Positions 43,761-56,211 of a stretch of 64,000 nt of DNA are shown one piece after another. The notes beneath the pieces are model-generated. The model was not told the origin of the DNA. It searched no databases and saw only the letters and a program-made list of their open reading frames with translations. Numbering within the stretch: the first letter of the stretch is position 1; each line of letters opens with the position of its first letter. A program made the position numbers and the translations under genes. This DNA is from Jaltomata sinuosa (taxonomy: Eukaryota > Streptophyta > Magnoliopsida > Solanales > Solanaceae), in assembly GCA_003996215.1 (NCBI GenBank), contig QJPP01001717.1:62001-126000 (forward strand), read 5' to 3'.

Positions 43761-45445
43761 ACGAGGATGTCACTCACCGAGTTGGTGTAGGGTGGATGAA
43801 ATAGAAGCTCGCATTCGGAGTCTTGTGTGATAAGATGGTGCCACCTACACTTAAAGGCATGTTCTACAGAGTGGTGGTTAGACTAGCTACGTTATACGGG
43901 GCGGAATGTTAGCCAGTCAAGAACTCTCATATTCAGAAGATGAAGTGGCGGAGATGAGGATGCTGCCTTGGATGTGTGGGTATACTAGTTGTTAGACCCT
44001 CAGCTTGATGGTTCGAGTGGCTTGGGCTTGGCTAGCGATTTACATGATGATGGACCTAGCCAAGACCCAATGATTTCGATTAAGATCAAGTTTACGTGAG
44101 GCCAGTTTGCTAGCATGGGCATGTATGGCACGTGTCGGCAGCGGCGTGGCTAAGGCATGACAAGGGCTGGACAGGTAAGGCAAAACAAGGCTATGGTTGT
44201 GCCATGATCATGGCTAAGACAAGTTCATAGGACTATGAGCTTGGGCTAGGCGGATAGCTAAGGAAAATGGGCACCAATGGCAAACTGTGCAAGGCAGAAT
44301 CTGCCCACAAGACCGGCACATGGGCAGACCGACAAGCTAGGCACTTGAGTGGCGTTTGGCTCCAGATTTGAATGTTGCGCGCGTGTGCCTCACACATGTG
44401 TCGGCAATTGGCAGTTTCATGATTTCCAGCCATTTTGGCTTAGTCAGCAACATCTGTTGAAATTCGTAATTTGAATTGCCTAGCAGTTGGGGTTGTTAAT
44501 TGTTTTAGGACAAGGCCATGTGCTTGGCATGTGATCGGAGCATGTGGCCTTTATGTAGGCACAGGCAGTCCAGTCGCAAGGTAGATTTGGCTTTGTTGGC
44601 TGAATTTTTGTAAGGTTGTTTTGTGTGCTTCCTTGTGGCACGAGTTCAAATACAAAGTTAGGAAATGATTCCTGTATATGCTTGTGTTGTTAAATTCATA
44701 GGCTAATCCGTTCCAAGTGTTTGAGGGAAAAATGTAAGGGCTGAGCCAAAGGGGTGTGGTTGCCGAGTGGGATCAGATCAGAGGGAGTTGATGCAGGAGA
44801 GAGCATAAAAAATGAGGATATTCGAGACAAGGTGAGACTTCGGTGGAAAGACAAGATGCAGGAAGCGAGTTTGAGATGGTCCGGGCATGTGATGAGGAGA
44901 TGCACGGATGTCCCAGTGCGGAGGTGTGAGAGGTTGGGTATGCATGGATTCAGGAGAAGTAGAGGTAGACCGAAGAAGTATTGGAGAGAGGTGATTAGAC
45001 AGGACATGGCACAATTGCAGCTTACCGAGGACATGACCTTAGATAGGAAGGTGTGGAGGACACGAATTAGGGTAGAAAGTAGTAGGAGTCCGTCCATACT
45101 AGTAGGCAGGAGTGCATTGTCTTGTTTCCCTTTCTAGTAGTTGTAGTACTACACTTGTAGTTTCTTGTTTTTCGATTTATGTTGATATCTGTTGTTTCGT
45201 GTAGTTTGATTATAATATTATTTTGTTGTAGTACTGTTCTGCTACTATCTGTTGTTTTTGTTATTATTTATTGTCTCTTGTACTTCCATTACGTCTTTTT
45301 CTAGATTGTTTATGTCTTAAGCCGACGGTCTATTTGAAACAGCCTCTCTACCTCACATGTGAGGTAGAGCCGTAGAGGTAAGGTCTATGTACACTCTACC
45401 CTCCCCAGACTCCACTTTGTGGGACTATACTGGGTATGTTGTTGT
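43742..45445 (+). pseudogene. RTE-type LINE 3' part, interrupted
   Basis: 43742-43989 encodes the end of RT in a drifting frame (ACSTEWWL, GAECWPVKN-like, MRMLPWMCG-like text). 44796-45137 encodes the C-terminal tail RLRWKDKMQEASLRWSGHVMRR ... RGRPKKYWREVIRQDM and its stop. The 3' UTR (to 45445) ends CCCTCCCCAGACTCCACTTT ... GGGTATGTTGTTG, the same 3' end as the TS SINEs in this window. An 806-bp insert splits the two coding parts. Confidence 0.75.
43990..44795. mobile_element. Unclassified insertion within the RTE element
   Basis: Separates two adjoining parts of the RTE frame. It begins TGTTAGACCC and ends GATGCA (TG...CA termini), compatible with a solo LTR, but I find no 5-bp TSD. The interior has no coding blocks; GGCATG/GGCTAGG-rich. 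Confidence 0.4.
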
Positions 45446-45829
45446 AACCATATTTACAAGAGATCAAAAACTGCCAAAAAGGCTAAAACTATACAATCTT
45501 ACAAAGATTCCAAAATCTCCAAAATAGATTGTCTAAAGAGAATTCTTTTTTACATCAAAAATAAAACAACAAAAGTGACTTCGTCTTTATTCTCTTCTGG
45601 ATTGAGCAACTGATATCTTCAAAGTATCTCAGATTTCTCTCTCTAGACAGTCCACCAAATACAAGGTGGTATCATTTTCCATCTGTTTTTCTGCGTAGGC
45701 AAAACTCCTCCCCTGTTCCAACATTTCAGTAAGTCCAGAGAGTGATTTGGCGGGATAATTCCCTATATGGTCATCCAAGTATTGAGAAGATCTCACTAAA
45801 GTCATTTTTGAATTTTTCTTCCTTATAGG

Positions 45830-47184
45830 TGTTGCGTCCTAACGCACACGCAAGTGTACGCGGTCGTACAAGTAATATAGGATTGTAAGTCCAGATATCG
45901 TACCCACAGGGACTTGTCGATTAACTATTTTACTAAATTAAACTGGTTCTAATTATTTATTCAAGCGTAAAATTCCAAAGGTGAATTTAAGATTTACTAA
46001 TCTAGAAATAAAAAGAAGTTAACTAATTAACAATTAACCAAACAAAGAGCAGATTTTCACGTAATCAATGTGATGAAATCGACCTAGGACTATGGATCTG
46101 CTAACAATCATGTTTAATAAGCAATTTCATCGACTTGTTTGTTTATCTAGTTGTTGATTCCGGGGTTGATATTACAACTATGGTCTCTCGAGCCTCTAGT
46201 TGCCTATTCAAAATAGCATCACAACTACATTGTTGAGCGGGGATGTGACATCTTATTTTAAAAGCATTTATATTTCTTCTCGTATGAACCAAGCAAGGCG
46301 TTCTAGGTATATCTCTATCCTAGTCGCTAACCTACCATTTACGTTACAAAAGAGAGGTCTTGCTCCCTATATTTTTCGTTCTATCCCAATGATTCTTCTC
46401 TCGAGTTCACAAAGGAATTATAGATTTATTTTAATGGTCGCGAAACATTAAAATAGTAAGCACAAGAATATAAGAACAACTAATATAATAAACAAATAAT
46501 CGAATCAATCGTCTACTAAACAATCATATAGTTAGCTACCATAATCCTAGAACGAGAAGTTTAACTCCACATAGACATGGAGCAATTACAGAAAATCATC
46601 CAAAGAAAAACGTAAAATAAATAATAAAGGAGAAGAAAAGATGAAACCAATATTCTCCGGCCTCCACGGCGGCTCCTAGCTCTTCGTAGGTCAAAAGTTG
46701 GGTAAAAATCGGGATTGAGAATGTATTTATAGAGTATGAGGAAAATAACCCCTTTTCCTACTTGGATTTGGAGTAGAAACAAGCTGGAAAATTTCCGGAT
46801 TTGGGGCTGGGGCGACGTGCCACCGATGCGCCAGCCGCACCCCGCAGTAGTTTGGGGGCTGGGGCGACGCGCCACCAATGCGCCAGCCACACCCATCAGT
46901 AGTTTGGGGGCTGGGGTGGCGCGCCAGCAGTACGCCACAGCCCAGATTTTCTTCTTTTGCTCTCTTTTTCTCCCGAAACTTTGTTAAGTCCTTTCCAATG
47001 CTTTTATGCTTTCCGTTTTAGCTCTCATGGGTTGTTTTTCTCCATATTTTCCTTGCAAGGCATCTAATCACATATATTAGCTCATAATAAAGAATATGCA
47101 AATAATCATAGGGATATACATGACTTTTGCCCTCGGAACAAGGCTAAAACATGGGTATTAGGCGTATAAATACGCCCAAGATCA
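45830..47184. mobile_element. Solo LTR (1.36 kb) within the TIR element
   Basis: Begins TGTTGCGTCCTAACGC and ends CGCCCAAGATCA, with a perfect 5-bp TSD ATAGG (45825-45829, 47185-47189). No internal retrotransposon domain, so a solo LTR left by LTR-LTR recombination is likely. Superfamily not established. It carries the 52-bp tandem repeats. Confidence 0.8.
46806..46945. repeat. GC-rich 52-bp tandem repeat, about 2.7 units
   Basis: Units begin GCTGGGGCGACG or a variant at 46806, 46858 and 46910, each with GCGCCAGCC-type cores. A strong GC island in AT-rich surroundings. Confidence 0.85.
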
Positions 47185-48505
47185 ATAGGTCATCCAAGTA
47201 TTGAGAAGATCCCACTGAAGTCGCTTTTGAATTCATATGGACATCCAAGTATTGAGAAGATTTCACTAAAGTCACTTTTGATTTTTTCTTAGTTGGTCAT
47301 CCAAGTAAAACTTTGTGCCCTAGAAAGAGAAATGTCTCATTAGATTTCTTAGTTGGTATGTCATGCCATATTAATTTTTCATTTTTTTATGTTATATAAG
47401 ACGAGACCTAGACTAGTTTACATATACAAAAATGAAATTGAGCCATCTAATTTTAAGTATATCAACCTCAAAGTTGCTAACTGAGAAAAAAAAAATACTA
47501 ATGACCCACACCTAATTCCTACCTGATATGAAATGGATCTAAATTTTGAAGTACTGCAAAGAGGTAACTTGCATTTGTGTGTATTATATGAGGTTTAAGG
47601 ACTCCTGTCAACTAATTATTTTTTTTTAAAAAAAATATGTAATTTCATTTGTAATAATTTTTATTCAAGCATCTTATAGATGAATTATTTGATTTGTAGG
47701 GATATAAAAGTTCACTCTCAAAATAAAACAAGAATCTTTAATTAGTAACTGCATCGAAAATCATCCAATAAGACTTAATTTCAAAATGATTTAGGACTTA
47801 AATTGACATATATTTAAAACTAAACTGCTAGATTCAATATTTTTGTATCCAAAATTAGTCTAGGTTTTATCCTACATGGCATGAAAAATAAGAAATTAAT
47901 ATGAAATTGCATGCCAACTAAGAAATCTATTGAGAGAGATATTTTCCTGTTTCTAGGGCATAAAGTTAAACTTGGATGATCATTTAAGGGAAGAAAACTT
48001 CAAAAATGACTTTAGTGGGATCTTCTCAATACTTGAATGACCATATAAGGGAAGAAAAATTCAAAAGTGACTTTTATGGTATCTTTTCAATACTTGAATG
48101 ACCATATAGGGAATTAACTCGTGATTTGGCATTACACATGAAATCCCTTTCATACATAGAAAGATATTCCGAATTTGTAGAGTCACATTACGGTGTAAGA
48201 GTAGATGACAATTAGTTTCAGCTTCCTTGTCACGTGATGGCATCTGGAACATCGGTGAACAACTCTCTTTATTAGATTTCTTGTGTTAAATAAGCCTATT
48301 TCACCACCAACCAAACAAAACACACCACTTTGTATATGCCGGGGACTTTTCAGATATTCTTCCACGTCCATACCTCTATCATATTGGGAGTTCTGCTCAG
48401 CAACACATAACAATCTTCGACTTTGTAGACCCCTTTGGCATTTCCCGGCCACCACAACATGTCTTCACTTTGCTCCAAACCCATTCTCTCCCCCATAAAA
48501 TAATA

Positions 48506-48744
48506 CTCGCTCCATCCCATTTTATATGACCTAGTTTGACTTGGCACGGACTTTAAGAAAGAAAGGAAGACTTTTGAAACTTGTGGTCTAAAATAAGTTT
48601 TGGATGTTTGTGTGGCTATAAATCATTTCATTAAGGGTAAAATGGGCATTTAAAAGTCAAATTGTTACTAAATATAGAAATGTGTCGTTCTTTTTTGGGA
48701 CTGACTAAAAAGGAAGGTTAGTCAATAAAGTGGGACAGAGGGAG
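48506..48744 (+). mobile_element. Stowaway-type MITE (239 bp)
   Basis: Ends CTCGCTCCATCCC and GACAGAGGGAG, TA duplication at 48504-48505 and 48745-48746. Body as in the 43495 copy. Confidence 0.88.
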
Positions 48745-48762
48745 TACATAGATTCAAATAAT

Positions 48763-48950
48763 ACATAAGGTCTCAGGTTCAAATCCCAGTGGAGACGAAA
48801 AACACTAGGTCATTCTTCCAATTTGTTCTAGCCTTGGTGGATAGAGTTACCTGGTACTTGTTGCTGGTGGGAGGTGGAAGGTATCCCGTGGATTTAGTCG
48901 AGGTGCACGAAAGCTGGCCCGGACACAACGGTCATTAAAAAAAAAATACA
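48763..48950 (+). mobile_element. SINE, 5' truncated at the B-box
   Basis: Starts near GGTCTCAGGTTCAAATCCC and runs through GCCTTGGTGGATAGAGTTACC to an A-run. Same family as 29678-29879. A short ATACATA at both ends may be the TSD. Confidence 0.75.
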
Positions 48951-49318
48951 TAGCTTCCCGCATAACTTATGTTGGTATTAGTTATACGGAAAAGAAAATT
49001 GGAATCAAATATTGTATTAAACAACGCTATGTTCTATGTGGAAAGGATAGGTAAAACCAAATGTTTTAACAACATTGAATTTTATTTGGTGATTATTCTT
49101 CCCACTAGTCCCAACCAAACGGCACCTCACATTTTCTTCTCAAATGCCCAGAAACTTGAAAAGCCTGAAATAAGGCATCATCCAACGTGCTATATAATAT
49201 GTTATGCTGCTTTATTAAAAAATAATTTGTTGTGCTGACAGCCCCTTTCTTTCTCAGAATAAGGGTAGGGTGAGGCAAAAAATGTGTAGTACTTATTTGA
49301 GCCATTTTTTTCTTGCAG

Positions 49319-49985
49319 AAATCTTATGTTGAAGGTCTGTTGACTCCCGAGAGGCTGAGAGAATGGATGACTTGGCTGTTTCATGGTTGCTGGGATAAAT
49401 GCGTTCATCTTTAGATCTAATGACAATTTTTATGTTGATCCAAAAAGAATTTAGCGGTACATACTGACACTGGATAGGTCCAGTCAGAGACTGACTGTTG
49501 GTGAGTCCTTTGGTTTATGTAGTATTTGGCATTCGTCGCTGTTTCCTTTTCGCTGTATGTCTATCGGATAAAGCTGTAAAAGTTTTTGTCCTATGGTATT
49601 TGGATCTATATTCATCTGCGGCATATGGTAATGTGGGCATTGATCATGGAGAAGTGATGCCTAAAGATATCATCCAACATCTTAAAGTGATGGAGTAGTC
49701 ATTTTCGTGAATATACAGAGATGAATATCAGACGTTCATCCACTGTCTCAGTATTTGTGTAGTCTGTGTTCCAGGGGCACTGTACTCCTTTCAGCTCTGA
49801 TAGCTTTTCTCCTGTTATGTTAGCGTTTGGAATGATCAAAAGCAGGTTATGTCTGCATGAATGTGGTCAATTTGGCTGATGTGAAGAGTATGGTTTTTAT
49901 TTTATCTATTTCTGGATTTCTATAATTGGTTCTTTTCTGTCTTACCTCTATTTAAGTTGTAGTTTGTAAAGATTTTCACTCATGG
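49319..49985 (+). other. Putative terminal 3' UTR exon of the helicase
   Basis: Follows the acceptor at 49318. Less AT-rich than the surroundings, with no frame related to any family; a 66-codon open stretch at 49498-49698 looks accidental. The transcript end is probably in the T-rich 49900-49985 region. Inference from splice signals and composition. Confidence 0.45.
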
Positions 49986-50335
49986 GAGAAGATCCATTAT
50001 TACCCCTCTACTATATGAAATACCTTAATTTTATCCTCCGTTATACTTTGGTCATTCATACCCTTATCAGTAGCAAATTTTCTCTTATTTTGGACTTCAA
50101 TGGAGTTCTGACGTGAATTGAGCGGATGCAGTGTATTTGCAAGGATAATCCAAGTTCCTTTATCTTTAATTGTGGGTTAAAATTACTTTTTCGTTATACT
50201 TCAAGTTGGAGCTCCATTAAGGTCGAGGGCAGATACATGATTTGCTAATGGCAAAAGTATGTGTACCTAAAGTATGACGGAGGGTAAATTTAAGATATAT
50301 CATATGGTAGATAGGTATTTTAGACCCCTTCTCCT
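49986..50335. mobile_element. Hairpin (foldback-like) element, ~350 bp
   Basis: Left arm (GAGAAGATCC, TACCCCTCTACTATATG, CCTCCGTTATACTTT) is matched by the complement of the right arm at 50265-50335. Pairing extends inward (GACTTCAATGGAGTTC against GAGCTCCATTAAGGTC). No coding. Boundaries approximate. Confidence 0.65.
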
Positions 50336-52455
50336 TGTCAATTCTCCTAAATGAATAGTCTCATGTTTCCCGGCGCTTTCTTTTTTTTGTCGATCAATGC
50401 TTTTCACTTTTGATTAATGTAAGATATATCGTATGTTTTTTCACTTTCAAGTAAATAATAATACTCGATAAATATTAATCAGTGGACGAAAGATAATAAT
50501 ACTAATCAGAGAAGCGGTGCAAATTTAGTGGCTATGTAGGGTGTGTTCAATGTGAAGTAAAATATTTTTAAATTTTTCTTGCTATGGTTGTCAAAAATGT
50601 TTTGAAAAATAAGTTTTTAAAAGTGATAAAAATGACTTTCTAGGTAGAAGTGGGGAAGACAAGTTTTACAAAGTGACATTTTGGTTTCCACCCCGACTCC
50701 CCAATCCATTTCATCCTCAGTGTTTTGTAAGATTACATATAATTGTTGTGGGACCATGCTTTTTTGCTTACTTGCTAACAAGAAAATAGGAAAAGGGTAA
50801 AAAAAAATACCTGTAAACTCTTCAAATTGGGCAAATTTGTCCTTCGTTATTTTTTTCGCTAAAAAATATCCTCCAACTGTTCAAATGTACCCATCCTTCT
50901 AATAGTTTTTTCAAAACAAAGGAAAAGAGGTTAATTTTATTGCTGGGATATCCGCCCTTGTTCTTTTAATTTTTAACTTTTTTTTTGGCTAATTGAATGT
51001 GAGAAATATAATAAGATAAGAAAATAAGTAGCACAAATACTTTTCAGCGTACAACTTTTTTCCTTATGCTTTCGTGCATATTAGATATAAATTATTATTT
51101 CTGGACATAATATTATATACATCTTCTTACTAACTGTAACTGTAAAAATGATATATGGAACCTCACTTACTAATTTGAAGTTGAAAAATAGATTTCATGC
51201 AAATTGCATATTGAGCTTTTATGGTATAGGTGTCCTGGGGCTAATAATTTACGAAGAAAGGAAGGGAAATGATAGATCAACCAAAATAAAAGAAATCCAT
51301 TACAATTATACTTTGATACACTTTATTACTTATTTTAATTTTAAATCATCCTAATATTCAGTCAAGGGCCAGTATAATAACTTGGAAAAGAAATAATATT
51401 GAAAAATTAATATCGGTAATTTAAATTTTATATTTCATAAAATTGGCATGTATAAAAAATTTCATTTAAAATAGTTAAATTAATGCCAAAATCTACCAAA
51501 TAAATTTTTACTCAAATCTTTAAAATTAAAAGTACTTGTCCTAAAACTTTAAATGGATAGCAAAATTATCCCATTTTAAATAATTCAAACAAAATTGATC
51601 CATTTTTCTTTGTTTCAAAACAACAGGGGATAAGTTTAACCTATTTTGAATAATTTAAAGATATTTTAAACCCTTTTTCTTAGATAATAAGTAAGAAAAA
51701 TTACATGATTTTCAAAAACCTTCATACCAAACACACTCGTAATGTCCAACATTCTATTGCATCTATGCCAGGGTAGCTTGGAAGATGGAACTCAGGAAAT
51801 ATTATGAATTCAACTTTTATATTCTTATCCATGTGCGTTTTTCACTTTTTGAAATTAGGGGATCAGAATTGAATATTTATTAAAATTTCAATAATTTTTC
51901 GCATTTTTTTTCTCTTAATTTCTTGCATATAATTTATATTTGAAGTTGGAATTGAACCAAATAATAATACTCTTTATCAGCCACATAAAGCAAATTTATG
52001 GATCCGTTGAATTTAATGCCTCTTTGCTCCTATTTGTCTTTGGGGCAGGGTCTCGTTTCGATAAGTATTTATCTATATTTGATATTTATGTTAAATTATA
52101 TAAATTTATTTAAGTGATAAAATGATGTTAGAATATATATTTTTATTAATGATGATTAAGTTAAAGATATTAGGAGCAAATAATGTCATTCATTTATTTG
52201 TTCAGCATAGATATGAAGACGATAACTTTTTTCCATTCTTCTTTCGGGGTTTCTACACTTTATATCCAATCGTAAGGTCCTACTGCTAAATGAATTTTTT
52301 AATCACAGGTGCAAAACAATTTAGGGGGTGGACATAGTTTGGGTCAATTCAAAATTCAAACTTTTTGGATATTTAGATTTTGAATTCTATTTTTTAAAAT
52401 TTATGTGAATTATCACTCTAATTTCTAAATCCATTTACTTAGACTAAGATCAATC
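50336..52455. other. AT-rich intergenic sequence
   Basis: No gene, TIR pair or RNA gene is recognised. The open stretch at 51148-51354 is AT-driven. Confidence 0.5.
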
Positions 52456-52940
52456 AAGGGTGTCTAGTAAATCAGGCTGATCCGGGTTGAATCAGCAAAA
52501 ACTGAACCGGCAGGGTTTGGAGCTAGATTGGTTACCGAGTTGGCCCTATTTGTGTTCAATCGATCTGGTTCCAAAAGGGTTCTAAGTGATCTGTTCGATT
52601 TTGGGTTATATCTGTACGGGCCGGACCGGGTTATATTAAAAAAATATTTTATTTAAAAAATTATTTTTTTAAAAAATAAAATAGAAATTATTTATTATTA
52701 TTTATTTTGTTATTTTATAAATTGGGTCAGGTGGGTCGGGCCGGGCCGGTTAGCTAGTATCACTAATGACGTGACATTACAATTTTCGACCGATTTGGAC
52801 GGGTTCAAAAATTGAACCTGCTGATTTCGATTATAGTAGGCAGCCCAGACCAACCCAACCCTTTAACTGAGGACCGAGTGGAATTTTTATCGAGTCGGAC
52901 CGATCCGATTTCGGCTCAACCCGACCCAATTAACACCCTT
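52456..52940. mobile_element. Probable hAT-like MITE (GGGTGT ends)
   Basis: Ends AAGGGTGT and ACACCCTT. Subterminal GGTTGAATCAGCAAAAACTG / CGGGCCGGGCCGG-rich blocks and an AT-rich centre. GATCAA lies near both ends but offset, so the 8-bp TSD is not clean. Confidence 0.5.
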
Positions 52941-54883
52941 AGGATCAACTCCTTCTATGCCCTAGGAAAATAAAGTCCCTACTTTATTTAGATTTATGGG
53001 ATATTTGAAGAAGCACAGGTTTGGAACCCTATATCTATACAAGGGGCTGGTCTCGATCTCGCTTGGTGGTACCCCTCTCGATGATTATTGACTCAACATT
53101 GATAAATTTTGGATTAAATATATATCTGATTTCGTACTACTGATTTTTAGTTATTCAAAAATTCAATTTTTTTATGTTTTATATTTTTTTATGCCTGTTG
53201 ACACTCAATATTGCCTCTCCTTTTTCATATAATTAATTTCTCTATGCTTCTTAATCCTAAATAATTTACTAAAATAAATTCGCTCATTTTTAACACTAAT
53301 TTTAACAAATAATGGAAAAGCGTTATTGCCTTACCCTTGTTTTTGAATATCTATCTATCTATATCTATATCTATCTATATTATATTAAAAGTGTGAAGCA
53401 CCTTATAATGTGATTTGAACTTTTTACCCTTCATTAAAAGTCTCTCCTTTAGACAAAATTGTCTTTTTACTATTTTTCAAAAATCTTTTTTTAGTAAAAG
53501 AAAAAAAAATTAGAATGAAATTTGCACCTCAAAAAATCTTCCTATAAATACCCTGACAAACTCTAATATACCCTCAAACATGGATTCAAACGAAAAAAAA
53601 TCACATTGACAACAACCAAAATTTCATATAATTTTTTTTAAAAAAAAATTCTAGAATATCGCGGGTAGAACTTAAACTAATTTTTGAATTTCTTTTATCC
53701 ACTCTAGGCATATAATATATTTTGTGTTTTGTTTTTCGAATCAATTTTTACCAAAATTTAATCAAGTCAACTATGATTCATCTGATTTTCGGTCGGGCTT
53801 TGAGAAATTTATGTGTAAAGGTTATATTTAATTGTATCATCTTGATATTTTAATTATTATATTATTTTGTTGTCTCAATACAGGTGGTAGATGAATATTC
53901 GTTCGGGCTTTGACAAATCTATGTATAAAGGTTAGATTTAATTGTATTATTTTAATATCTTAAATATCGTATTATTTTGTTGTAGTTTCTGTTTTGTTAC
54001 TAGCTGCTGTTTTTTTTTTCTTGCTTAATATAAGTGGTAGATGAATGTTTGGTCAGACTTTGAGAATTTTTGTGGAGGTTTAGGTTTAATCCTATAGTTC
54101 TAATATCTCAATTATCGTATTATTTTATTATAATTTTTGTATTGTTACTATCTATTTCTTTTCGTATTAATGTGTATAACTGAATGAATATATTATATTT
54201 AATTTTTAATATTTGATCTAAAGTATTAAATATTAGGATTTTGATTTTAAAATTCTATACTTAAGTAATAATATATTTGAGTACAATATTTATTCATATC
54301 ATTAGAAAGATATAAAATTTATTTTAACTCCAATTGCTACTTTTTAATAATTTTATTTTTTGATATTTAAAAGTGTGAAGAACCTTATAATGTGATTTGA
54401 ACTTTTTGTCCTTTATTAAAATGGACAAAATCGTCATTTAATATTTTATTTCAATTATTATATAATTGAATATATAGAGAATTAATATTAGTAGGTTTTC
54501 TTTTTTCTTTTGTATGTGAATAAGGAATTCTAAAATATATGGTAACACTTGTAAGACTTTAAAATCAACTAAACGTTTTCCTATTAGTTTATTTTCTTAT
54601 TTGATTACCTTATAAAACTACGAGGTAAAACATAATTACCTTATTTAAATTTAAAAACAAAAGGAAAAAACTTAACGTGTGAATGTTAAGCTCTACGTAG
54701 TAGTAATGTTCTCTTCTTCAGAACATTGGGCCATGTGGTGTTGTTGGTACTATTGTAATTGCTATTATAATACCTTATATATGGGAAAGAAAGAGGCCAA
54801 ACAGAGAGGGGTTCCGGTTAAAATTGGTTATGAGACAGGTCTTGCAATGCTATAACTATGCCAGCTCTATTTGAAAAGTCTTG

Positions 54884-55260
54884 TAGGAAACATTCGAGTA
54901 AGCGTTGTCTTGAAACTATTGGGTTTAGGTTTAGAATTCTTTTACCAATTAAAATTTTGATAGTATTTATGATTAAAAAGATAAATTTATTTATGATTTG
55001 AGGTAAGTTTTCTAAAATTTTAATATGTTTTTTAAGTTTACAATAATATATGATTGTGTATTTTTTAAGACAATTGCTAATTGAGAAGTTTTTTTTTGTG
55101 ATTTTTGTTTGTATGTATCATATATAATTAATAATATAAAATTGACTTATTTATAATTTTGTACAAACAAATTTGAATCATTGCAATCCGTCACAAGAAA
55201 TTGGTTAGTATGACTTTCACATAAAATTTCTTAGATTGTTCTTTGATTTTTTTATTATTA

Positions 55261-55294
<34 letters not shown>

Positions 55295-55706
55295 TCTTCA
55301 GTCGAGGAATATCGAAAATAACCTTTTAGGAAACATTCGAGTAAGCGCTGTCTTGAAACTATTGGGTTTAGGTTTAGAATTCTTTTACCAATTAAAATTT
55401 TGATAGTATTTATGATTAAAAAGATAAATTTATTTATGATTTGAGGTAAGTTTTCTAAAATTTTAATATGTTTTTTAAGTTTACAATAATATATGATTGT
55501 GTATTTTTTAAGACAATTGCTAATTGAGAAGTTTTTTTTTTTGTGATTTTTGTTTGTATGTATCATATATAATTAATAATATAAAATTGACTTATTTATA
55601 ATTTTGTACAAACAAATTTGAATCATTGCAATCCGTCACAAGAAATTGGTTAGTATGACTTTCACATAAAATTTCTTAGATTGTTCTTTGATTTTTTTAA
55701 ATTTTA

Positions 55707-55748
<42 letters not shown>

Positions 55749-56157
55749 TCTTCAGTCGAGGAATATCGAAAATAACCTTTTAGGAAACATTCGAGTAAGC
55801 GCTGTCTTGAAACTATTGGGTTTAGGTTTAGAATTATTTTACCAATTAAAATTTTGATAGTATTTATGATTAAAAAGATAAATTTATTTATGATTTGAGG
55901 TAAGTTTTCTAAAATTTTAATATGTTTTTTAAGTTTACAATAATATATGATTGTGTATTTTTTAAGACAATTGCTAATTGAGAAGTTTTTTTTATGATTT
56001 TTGTTTGTATGTATCATATATAATTAATAATATAAAATTGACTTATTTATAATTTTGTACAAACAAATTTGAATCATTGCAATCCGTCACAAGAAATTGG
56101 TTAGTATGACTTTCACATAAAATTTCTTAGATTGTTCTTTGATTTTTTTAAATTTTA

Positions 56158-56211
<54 letters not shown>

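Larger units (their letters stand above)
45752..48120. mobile_element. Mutator-like TIR element (2.37 kb), non-autonomous
   Basis: Long imperfect terminal inverted repeats: left GATAATTCCCTATATGGTCA onward for about 70 bases matches the complement of the right end at 48050-48120. GTGATTTGGC lies on both sides (45742-45751 and 48121-48130), a 9-10 bp target duplication fitting Mutator-like elements. TIR-like blocks recur internally at 47188-47330 and 47990-48040. No transposase. It contains a solo LTR at 45830-47184. Confidence 0.8.
45450..48490 (-). pseudogene. L1-type LINE fragment split by a Mutator-like element
   Basis: Minus-strand L1 ORF2 C-terminus. The right part (48490-48121) contains LWWPGNAKGVYKVEDCY and SRCHHV with a following ETNCHLLLHRNV zinc-binding text. 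The left part (45741-45500) contains LKCWNRGGVL-type and WTVWRERNL text and the LINE tail. The two parts are separated exactly by the TIR element at 45752-48120 and its 10-bp target duplication. Confidence 0.7.
41246..49318 (+). other. Putative 8.1-kb intron in the helicase 3' UTR
   Basis: Donor CAATG|GTGAGT at 41246 and a strong acceptor TTTTTTTCTTGCAG at 49305-49318. Everything between is transposon-derived or AT-rich (see entries). Sequence from 49319 reads as transcribed-type sequence that matches no repeat in the window. Inferred from splice signals only; a transcript could instead end before 41.4 kb. Confidence 0.5.

Noticed and set aside
43990..44795. Firm call of a solo LTR
   Set aside because: TG...CA ends are suggestive but no matching 5-bp duplication flanks them; left unclassified.
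49498..49698. Small protein gene after the helicase
   Set aside because: 66 codons without homology cues. Position and context fit 3' UTR better.
55258..56017. Two similar ~100-codon minus-strand open stretches
   Set aside because: They repeat only because the DNA is triplicated. They run into poly-Ile from the (TTA)n tract and have no family resemblance.
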